Source: an uncultured Flavobacteriales bacterium (GTDB taxonomy: Bacteria; Bacteroidota; Bacteroidia; Flavobacteriales; UBA1820). From it: 7,702 bases of DNA. This document shows, in pieces, positions 1 through 5,401 of this stretch. The notes under the pieces are model-generated. The model was not told the DNA's origin, did no database searches, and saw nothing but the letters and a program-made list of their open reading frames with translations. The stretch spans positions 1 to 7,702 of the forward strand of contig CALJDR010000042.1 in assembly GCA_938023515.1 (NCBI GenBank), in the 5' to 3' direction. The translations under genes were made by a program, and so were the position numbers. How positions within the stretch are numbered: position 1 is the first letter of the stretch; each line of letters starts with the position of its first letter.

Positions 1-47
1 CTACACAAGGAGTATCGTCGGCAGCGTCAGATGTGTATAAGAGACAG
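1..47 (+). other. Residual Illumina Nextera adapter with i5 index (not genomic)
   Basis: Bases 1-6 (CTACAC) match the 3' end of the Illumina P5 sequence. Bases 7-14 (AAGGAGTA) match a standard Nextera i5 index (the 507 series), bases 15-28 match the read-1 adapter, and bases 29-47 (AGATGTGTATAAGAGACAG) are the Tn5 mosaic end. This is exactly the order of a Nextera library molecule, so the stretch is synthetic sequence left untrimmed at a contig end. Open reading frames entering it give the well-known artefact peptides MCIRDS and MYKRQ on the + strand and VSYTHLTLPT on the - strand. None of these residues belong to a natural protein. Genomic sequence begins at base 48. Confidence 0.98.
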
Positions 48-870
48 CCAGATACCCGTCCAGGCCGGAAAGGCCGCGATCGTTACCCTGGGCGACGATA
101 CTTTGGCGGTGACCAGAGAAGCCATGACTGCGCGGGTTCCCCGCTATGCCCTTCAGCAGGGTCTGATCAAAGTGACGTATTCCGACGAGGAAATCTACGC
201 CCGGTTTGCCTCGATGGAATACTGGCAGTACCTTGGGTTCGAGGATACCCGCTCGGCCGACTACGACTACAACGATATCGTGTTCCACGTAAGGCTCCGT
301 TGCGACAAGGTGTACGGACAGGAGATGTGGAACAACAGCATCGATATCCAGCCGGTGGCACTCGGCAGTTCCACCCCGATCAAGATCGGTATTCTTTATT
401 TGGAAACGGCCGGAGGCGCCCCGATATCCAAGATACTGGTGGAAGACGCCCGCAAGGAGCTCTTCAACGGCGACCCGCGTTTTCCGATCAATACCGATCC
501 CAACAAAGAGATCAAGCAGGTAAGCCGCAAACTTACCAATTTCTTCCGCAACACCTCTTCCATTCCGCTCCGCGTGGTATGGTTCATCGAGGCCAACGGT
601 GTCCGCCTGTATGCCGCTACGTCGGCCGGGGATAAGAACTCCCTGGAGATGGTGAGCAAGGACGGTCTGCCTTATGGCCTGTCGATGACCAGGAAATGGG
701 AATACCCCATCGAGAAGGCCTCTATCGATAAGGCTTACCCTGGGTTCCGCCAATGGCTGAAGACCGGCGATGAAACGACGCTGTTTTCCGGAAAGAACGA
801 CACTTATGCATTCCCGGCCTGCCGCCCCGTTCCCGGAGTGAACGGCAGCCTTTGGGATTACGACAAATAA
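48..870 (+). CDS. LruC/DUF4842-like domain protein, 5'-truncated (paralogue of 4198-5247)
   Basis: This is the C-terminal part (about 273 residues) of a protein whose start lies off the contig. The reading frame continues upstream into adapter, so an apparent ATG at 31 is false. What is seen: the core motif FEDTRSADYDYND (238-276), resembling the FED...GDYDYND motif of the Bacteroidota LruC domain/DUF4842 family, and a C-terminal block with YPIEKASIDKAYPGF followed by QWL, also typical of that family. The clustered Asp/Asn residues (DxDxND) could bind calcium, but that is inference. Compared with the intact copy at 4198-5247 it matches along nearly its whole length (IPVQAGK against VPIQQGK, IQPVALGSS against IHPVALGST, PYGLSM against PYGIVV), so about 47 N-terminal residues are missing, presumably including a lipoprotein signal peptide. 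The family is envelope-associated and its function is not established. A strong terminator follows at 896. Confidence 0.75.
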
Positions 871-895
871 TCGGCTTCGGCTGGTAAAAAACAGG

Positions 896-928
896 ACAGG
901 CGGCTTTAAGGCCGCCTGTTTCTTTTTC
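896..928 (+). terminator. Intrinsic terminator after the first LruC-like gene
   Basis: A perfect 9-bp GC-rich stem (ACAGGCGGC at 896-904 with GCCGCCTGT at 911-919) closes a 6-base loop. It is followed by a T-rich tract (TTTCTTTTT from 919). It lies 25 bp after the stop codon of the upstream gene and separates that gene from gcvP. Confidence 0.85.
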
Positions 929-964
929 CGATGCGGGGAAAACCTCGTACCCGGCTTTTTTTCT

Positions 965-994
965 TTTGTATCCGCAGGCTTATCACTACATTTG
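965..994 (+). promoter_or_regulatory. Candidate Bacteroidota-type promoter of gcvP
   Basis: TACATTTG at 987-994 matches the Bacteroidota -7 consensus TAnnTTTG exactly. TTTG at 965-968 provides a -33 element, with an 18-bp spacer. Transcription would start near 999-1002, giving a leader of roughly 45 bases before the ATG at 1045. Both elements overlap the two copies of a 12-bp direct repeat (965-976 and 991-1002). The call rests on consensus matching only. Confidence 0.6.
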
Positions 995-1002
995 TATCCG
1001 CA
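965..1002 (+). repeat. 12-bp direct repeat overlapping the gcvP promoter
   Basis: TTTGTATCCGCA occurs exactly at 965-976 and again at 991-1002, a 26-bp period (about two and a half helical turns). The first copy carries the TTTG of the -33 element. The second carries the TTTG of the -7 element and extends over the predicted start of transcription. It could be an operator for a dimeric regulator, a small local duplication, or chance similarity of promoter elements. Confidence 0.6.
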
Positions 1003-1044
1003 ATGCTTTCTTGTTTAAAAACCGTAAAACACGATACATACGCT

Positions 1045-3879
1045 ATGAATCCATTCGATTTTTCCGCACGCCAGATAGGCCCCGATGAGAAAGAGACCCG
1101 GGAAATGCTCGAAGCCGTAGGTGCCGCGAGCCTGGAAGAACTGATCGACCAGACTGTCCCGGCACAGATCCGGCTGACCGAGCCGCTCAAACTGCCGCAG
1201 GCCCTGACCGAAGCGCAGTACCAGGCCCATTTCCATGAATTGGCTTCGCTCAACAAGCCGTTTGAGAGCTATATCGGGTTGGGATACTATTCGGTGCCTA
1301 TGGTCCCGGTGATCCAGCGGAACGTATTCGAAAATCCTTCGTGGTATACCTCCTATACGCCTTACCAGGCAGAAATATCCCAGGGGCGTCTGGAGGCACT
1401 GATGAATTTCCAGACGATGGTATCGTCCCTTACCGGCCTGCCGATAGCCAATGCTTCGCTGCTGGACGAAGGTACGGCCGCGGCCGAGGCGATGCTCATG
1501 CTGTACCACGCCCGTAGCCGCGAACAGAAAAAGAACGGGGTCCTGAAATTTTTCGTATCCGATAAAATGTTCCCCCAGACGGTGGATGTGCTGAAAACGA
1601 GGGCCGAACCGCTGGGTATAGAACTGGAGGAAGGCGACGAATTCTCGTTCGAGCCGGACGGATCGTTCTACGGAATGATCCTGCAATATCCCACGGCTAC
1701 CGGCGCGGTGGAGGATTACCGCGAACTGGTGGAAAAAGCCCATGCGGCGGGATTGAAAGTGGTCGTCGCGGCCGATATCCTTTCGCTGGCCCTGCTGACC
1801 CCTCCCGGGGAATGGGGGGCGGACGTGGCGGTGGGTTCGACCCAGCGTTTCGGTGTCCCGATGGGCTTCGGAGGCCCGGCGGCGGCGTATTTTGCCACCA
1901 AAGAAGACTTTAAGCGCGAACTGCCCGGTCGTATCATCGGCCTTTCGGTGGACAAAGGCGGCCGTCCGGCCCTGCGAATGGCCCTCCAGATGCGCGAACA
2001 GCATATCAAACGGGAGAAAGCGACTTCCAATATCTGTACCGCGTCGGTGCTGATGGCGGTGATGGCCGGTATGTACGCGGTGTACTACGGGCCGGAAGGC
2101 ATCCGGGAAATGGCCGTGCGCACGCATGCGATGGCTGTGACCCTTGGCGATATCCTATTGAAACTGGGATACGAACAGCTGAACCCGTATTTCTTCGATA
2201 CCATCCTGCTGCACACCGGGGCCGATACCGAGCGTATCCGGGAAATCGCCGAAGGCGAAAGCATCAATTTCCTGTATGTAGACGACGATAAAGTAGGGAT
2301 CGCTCTGTCCCAATACACGACGATGGAGCAGTTGAACCATATCGTATATGTGTTCGCTGCCGCTAAAGAAGTGTTCCGCGATCCGGAAACGGGACTGTCG
2401 GCGGAAATGAAAGTACAGCCGGAACTCCTGCGCCAAAGCCCTATCCTGACACAGAAAATATTCTCCCAGTGTCACAGCGAGACGCAGATGATGCGCTATA
2501 TCAAATCGCTGGAGCGTAAGGATATTTCCCTGACGCATTCGATGATCCCGCTGGGCTCGTGTACGATGAAACTGAACGCGGCTTTCGAGATGATACAACT
2601 TTCGCACCCGCTGTGGGGCGACGTGCATCCTTTTGCCCCGGAGGAACAGACCGAGGGCTACCGCACGATGCTCTCCCGCCTGGAGACTTTCCTGTCGGAG
2701 ATCACGGGAATGGCCGCTACCTCGCTCCAGCCGCTTTCGGGCGCTTCGGGCGAATATGCGGGCCTGCGCGTGATCCAGGAATACCAGAAAGATAAGGGCG
2801 AAGGGCACCGCAATGTGTGCCTGATCCCGGCTTCGGCTCACGGCACCAATCCGGCTTCGGCGGCGATGGCCGGTTACGAGATCGTCACGATCCGTTCCAA
2901 CGAAGACGGTACGATCGATGTGGACGACCTGCGCGCCCGGGCGGAAGAATACAAAGACCGCCTGTCCTGTGTGATGATCACTTATCCGTCCACGTACGGT
3001 ATTTTCGAGAGCACGGTGCCTGAGATCGTGGATATCATCCACGACAACGGCGGCCAGGTCTATATGGACGGCGCCAATATGAACGCCCAGGTGGGCCTTA
3101 CTTCGCCCGGTTACATCGGTGCGGACGTATGCCACCTGAACCTGCACAAGACGTTCGCCATGCCGCACGGCGGCGGCGGCCCGGGCGTGGGTTCGATCAG
3201 TGTGAAAGGCCATTTAGCTCCTTTCCTTCCCGGAAATCCGATCGTACAGGCGGGTGGGGAAAAAGGTTGCACGGCAGCTTCTTCCGCTCCGTGGGGTTCT
3301 GCCCTGATCGATGCGATATCGTACGGCTATATCCTGGCCCTGGGGGCAAAAGGCCTGACAAGGGTGACTGCGTACGCGATCCTGAACGCCAATTACCTCA
3401 AAGCACGTCTGGAAAAACATTTCGACATCCTTTATAGCGGGGCCAACGGCCGCGCGGCCCATGAACTTATCGTGGATTTCCGCCCGATTAAGGAAAAATA
3501 CGGCATTTCGGCCGGAGATGTATCCAAGCGTTTGATGGACTACGGTTTCCACGCGCCTACCGTTTCGTTCCCGGTGCACGATACCCTGATGGTGGAGCCG
3601 ACTGAGAGCGAGTCGAAGGAAGAGCTCGACCGTTTTGCCGATGCCCTGATCCGTATCCTGGAAGAGATAAAGGAAATAAAAGACCCGCAGGACAACCTGT
3701 TGGTCAATGCCCCCCATCCGTTGTACGTCGTGACGGCGGACGAATGGGTGCGCCCTTATACGCGTTCCCAAGCGGCCTATCCGCTGGATTGGATCGCCGA
3801 GAACAAATACTTCACCCCGGTACAGCGTGTGGACGATGGGTACGGCGACCGTAACCTGGTGTGCGCTTGGCCGGAATAA
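1045..3879 (+). CDS. gcvP: Glycine dehydrogenase (aminomethyl-transferring), P-protein of the glycine cleavage system
   Basis: This cytoplasmic PLP enzyme decarboxylates glycine and passes the aminomethyl group to the lipoyl arm of GcvH, feeding one-carbon units to tetrahydrofolate through GcvT. The 944 residues match the usual length of the single-chain P-protein (about 950), with the two halves fused rather than split into GcvPA and GcvPB. Seen motifs include YTPYQAEISQGRLEALMNFQ in the N-terminal half, THSMIPLGSCTMKLNA, SAHGTNPASAAM (597-608), and the cofactor site LHKTFAMPHGGGGPGVG, whose Lys702 is the expected Schiff-base residue. The C-terminus, ending in DRNLVCAWPE, is also typical. 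The ATG at 1045 gives the canonical beginning MNPFDFSARQIGPDE. In-frame ATGs further upstream (931, 1003) would lie before or on the predicted transcription start. No gcvT or gcvH is adjacent. A promoter candidate lies upstream and a strong terminator follows, so it is probably monocistronic. Confidence 0.97.
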   Translation: MNPFDFSARQIGPDEKETREMLEAVGAASLEELIDQTVPAQIRLTEPLKLPQALTEAQYQAHFHELASLNKPFESYIGLGYYSVPMVPVIQRNVFENPSWYTSYTPYQAEISQGRLEALMNFQTMVSSLTGLPIANASLLDEGTAAAEAMLMLYHARSREQKKNGVLKFFVSDKMFPQTVDVLKTRAEPLGIELEEGDEFSFEPDGSFYGMILQYPTATGAVEDYRELVEKAHAAGLKVVVAADILSLALLTPPGEWGADVAVGSTQRFGVPMGFGGPAAAYFATKEDFKRELPGRIIGLSVDKGGRPALRMALQMREQHIKREKATSNICTASVLMAVMAGMYAVYYGPEGIREMAVRTHAMAVTLGDILLKLGYEQLNPYFFDTILLHTGADTERIREIAEGESINFLYVDDDKVGIALSQYTTMEQLNHIVYVFAAAKEVFRDPETGLSAEMKVQPELLRQSPILTQKIFSQCHSETQMMRYIKSLERKDISLTHSMIPLGSCTMKLNAAFEMIQLSHPLWGDVHPFAPEEQTEGYRTMLSRLETFLSEITGMAATSLQPLSGASGEYAGLRVIQEYQKDKGEGHRNVCLIPASAHGTNPASAAMAGYEIVTIRSNEDGTIDVDDLRARAEEYKDRLSCVMITYPSTYGIFESTVPEIVDIIHDNGGQVYMDGANMNAQVGLTSPGYIGADVCHLNLHKTFAMPHGGGGPGVGSISVKGHLAPFLPGNPIVQAGGEKGCTAASSAPWGSALIDAISYGYILALGAKGLTRVTAYAILNANYLKARLEKHFDILYSGANGRAAHELIVDFRPIKEKYGISAGDVSKRLMDYGFHAPTVSFPVHDTLMVEPTESESKEELDRFADALIRILEEIKEIKDPQDNLLVNAPHPLYVVTADEWVRPYTRSQAAYPLDWIAENKYFTPVQRVDDGYGDRNLVCAWPE

Positions 3880-3903
3880 GGTAAAAACCGGATCGTATTC
3901 TTA

Positions 3904-3938
3904 ACCGCGGGTGCCGATAGGCACCCGCGGTGCTTTTG
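3904..3938 (+). terminator. Intrinsic terminator after gcvP
   Basis: A perfect 12-bp GC-rich stem (ACCGCGGGTGCC at 3904-3915 with its complement at 3920-3931) closes a GATA tetraloop. The following T-tract is short (GCTTTTG), but the stem is very stable. It begins 24 bp after the gcvP stop codon. The near-perfect symmetry means it might also act on the opposite strand, though no gene there needs it. Confidence 0.8.
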
Positions 3939-4003
3939 TAGGTATTCCAGGGACTGTTTTTAGTGAAAACCCTTGTTTACTAATAAAATAACAGAAGTTT
4001 TTC

Positions 4004-4035
4004 TTGCTTTTTTTGTACGCGCACCCGTATATTTG
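4004..4035 (+). promoter_or_regulatory. Candidate promoter of the LruC-like lipoprotein gene
   Basis: TATATTTG at 4028-4035 is an exact match to the Bacteroidota -7 consensus TAnnTTTG, with a TTG at 4004-4006 as a plausible -33 element (21-bp spacer). Transcription would begin near 4040-4043, leaving a leader of about 155 bases. A weaker alternative -7 element, TACCTTTT at 4166-4173, would give a leader of only about 20 bases. The sequence alone cannot decide between them. Confidence 0.5.
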
Positions 4036-4046
4036 CGGTATAAATC

Positions 4047-4168
4047 GTACGTTAATTTCATAACGAATGGCAGGGGTCTTCACTCTGCCGTTTTCCTTTC
4101 GTTACAGTATTGGCGGGTCACTTTTATTTTCTCCGTCCGTTTCTCCGACCTCCGTTTTTAAAACGTAC
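4047..4168 (+). repeat. Nested inverted repeats in the leader upstream of 4198
   Basis: Three perfectly complementary pairs are nested in order: GTACGTT (4047-4053) with AACGTAC (4162-4168), TAACGAA (4061-4067) with TTCGTTA (4098-4104), and GGCAG (4069-4073) with CTGCC (4085-4089). The two inner helices form a plausible stem with an 11-base loop and an asymmetric internal bulge. The outer helix encloses a further 57-base single-stranded stretch and is less certain. It does not match a riboswitch family I know, and there is no T-run directly after the inner stem. Confidence 0.4.
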
Positions 4169-4197
4169 CTTTTTTCGGGTGCACAAATCTTATCCGC

Positions 4198-5247
4198 ATG
4201 AAAAATACGATATCAAAAATCGCGATCATCATCATTATGATGGGTTCGGCAAGTTTTATTTCCTGTAACAAGACAGTGGGACCCACCGGGGCCGGGGACA
4301 AAATAGATCTCAAAAATGTCGTTTCCACCCGGGAATACACCGTTCCGATCCAGCAGGGGAAAGTATCGGTCGTCTATGCTGGGGATGAGATCGTCGCCGC
4401 CGCCGACGAACCGATGACTATCCTTTTACCCAAAGAATGCGTAACGCGTGCTTCTTCGGGGGCGGTGCGCGTGGAATATCTTTCCGAGGAAGATTTCAAC
4501 GAACTGGGCATAGGGCTGGGTACCATGAAGCTTTTCCAGGTGGTGGCTTTCGAGGATTCGCGCAAGGGCGATTACGATTATAACGACCTGGTCATTCATG
4601 TGCGGTACGACAGCCGTAATTCCAATTGGGAGAAAGGAAAACGGGTATTAGCGGTAGGTATCCATCCGGTGGCCTTGGGCAGTACGAAAAAAATCGCCCT
4701 GGGATACGATGTGTATTATGGCGACGAACTCGTTTATAGCGAGATGGTGACCGACGATTGCCGCCGGGACCTTTTCCAGGGCCGGGAGGGGATGCTCAAT
4801 ACCCTGACCAAAAATTTCGAGGCCAATGGCGAGTATGCTTATATCAATAAAAGTATTTTCTATCCAAAAGGAGGCGGTAAGGCTGTTTCGGTCAATTGGT
4901 TCATCGTCGTGGACGGAAATACGCGGCTCAACGCCGTTTCTACGGTCTATACCGCTAATATGGTGGATGCCGGCAACCGTCCTTACGGGATCGTAGTGAC
5001 CAATACCGGCTACCATTATAACGAGCCGGGTATCGGTATAGCGGGCAAAGACTGGTTCAACTACCCGCTGGAGACTGTAAATATCGATCAGGTATATCCC
5101 GATTTCGGCCGCTGGCTCAAAGGCGAGTATACGGGTACTTTCAGCAGTATGTACCGCGATGACAGTAAGAAAAGCTTCGATGCGGTCGGACAGGGGGTTT
5201 ATATGATCGATAATTCTTCCGCGCCCAAAACGCTGTTCGATTATTGA
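4198..5247 (+). CDS. Predicted lipoprotein with LruC/DUF4842-like domain
   Basis: The 349-residue protein starts with a lipoprotein-type signal: Lys2 and Lys7, a very hydrophobic segment (IAIIIIMM, residues 8-15), and SASFISC with Cys23 as the likely lipidated residue. The lipobox has Phe at -3, which is slightly unusual. A short linker follows, then the conserved region. FEDSRKGDYDYND at residues 118-130 is the hallmark Asp-rich motif of the LruC/DUF4842 family, and FNYPLETVNIDQVYPDFGRW near the C-terminus matches the family's C-terminal signature. DxDxND could coordinate calcium, but this is inference. The residues after Cys23 (NKTVGP) lack the acidic run described for surface export of Bacteroidota lipoproteins, so periplasm-facing anchoring is more likely. 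The gene is paralogous to the truncated one at 48-870. It has its own promoter candidate and a terminator, and no Shine-Dalgarno sequence precedes the ATG, as usual in this phylum. Function is unknown. Confidence 0.85.
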   Translation: MKNTISKIAIIIIMMGSASFISCNKTVGPTGAGDKIDLKNVVSTREYTVPIQQGKVSVVYAGDEIVAAADEPMTILLPKECVTRASSGAVRVEYLSEEDFNELGIGLGTMKLFQVVAFEDSRKGDYDYNDLVIHVRYDSRNSNWEKGKRVLAVGIHPVALGSTKKIALGYDVYYGDELVYSEMVTDDCRRDLFQGREGMLNTLTKNFEANGEYAYINKSIFYPKGGGKAVSVNWFIVVDGNTRLNAVSTVYTANMVDAGNRPYGIVVTNTGYHYNEPGIGIAGKDWFNYPLETVNIDQVYPDFGRWLKGEYTGTFSSMYRDDSKKSFDAVGQGVYMIDNSSAPKTLFDY

Positions 5248-5269
5248 TCCCCGATGAGTGTTCGGATAG

Positions 5270-5300
5270 AAAAGCGGCTGCGAAAGTAGCCGCTTTTTTT
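5270..5300 (+). terminator. Intrinsic terminator after the LruC-like lipoprotein gene
   Basis: AAAAGCGGCT (5270-5279) pairs perfectly with AGCCGCTTTT (5288-5297) around an 8-base loop, and the T-run continues to 5300. It lies 22 bp after the stop codon, and separates this gene from miaB. Confidence 0.88.
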
Positions 5301-5352
5301 GTGGAGGACGCAACATGTTCTGCTGCCGCGTGGAAGAATGGGGAAAATGGAC

Positions 5353-5360
5353 TATTTTTG
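5353..5360 (+). promoter_or_regulatory. Candidate -7 promoter element of miaB
   Basis: TATTTTTG matches the Bacteroidota -7 consensus TAnnTTTG exactly, and its context (CTATTTTTGCAAA) is typical of promoters in this phylum. No good TTTG -33 element sits at the expected distance. Transcription would start around 5365-5368, about 35 bases before the miaB ATG at 5402. This also argues against the in-frame ATG at 5315 as a start. A small hairpin (GCCGC at 5365-5369, GCGGC at 5375-5379) would fall at the very 5' end of the transcript. Confidence 0.6.
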
Positions 5361-5401
5361 CAAAGCCGCATAAAGCGGCCTGCGAAACAGGAGAAAACGG
5401 A

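Larger units (their letters stand above)
3880..4197 (+). other. 318-bp intergenic region between gcvP and the LruC-like lipoprotein gene
   Basis: This region holds the gcvP terminator (3904-3938), an AT-rich stretch (about 3960-4015), a promoter candidate (4004-4035) and a leader of about 155 bases with nested inverted repeats (4047-4168). I see no convincing coding sequence: the short open frames on both strands have no recognisable features. There is no tRNA-like or riboswitch-like consensus that I recognise. Confidence 0.7.

Noticed and set aside
31..48. ATG at 31 as the start of the first gene
   Set aside because: The ATG lies inside the Tn5 mosaic end, and MCIRD is adapter-derived. The true start is off the contig.
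1..753. 250-residue open frame on the - strand ending in VSYTHLTLPTILLV
   Set aside because: Its C-terminus is translated adapter, and the rest is antisense to the LruC-like gene.
1003..1044. Alternative in-frame gcvP start at 1003
   Set aside because: It would be at or next to the predicted transcription start and adds 14 residues not typical of GcvP. MNPFDFSARQIGPDE at 1045 is the canonical N-terminus.
1015..2127. 370-residue open frame on the - strand
   Set aside because: It lies wholly antisense to gcvP, shows no recognisable motifs and has an arginine/histidine-rich composition. Such long antisense frames arise from the codon bias of a GC-rich gene.
2155..3213. 352-residue open frame on the - strand
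   Set aside because: It is antisense to the highly conserved second half of gcvP, rich in His and Arg, with no recognisable domain. It is a shadow of gcvP.
3973..4161. Small + strand open frame (62 codons) in the intergenic region
   Set aside because: It starts in AT-rich sequence upstream of the promoter candidate and runs through the inverted repeats. It has no recognisable protein features.
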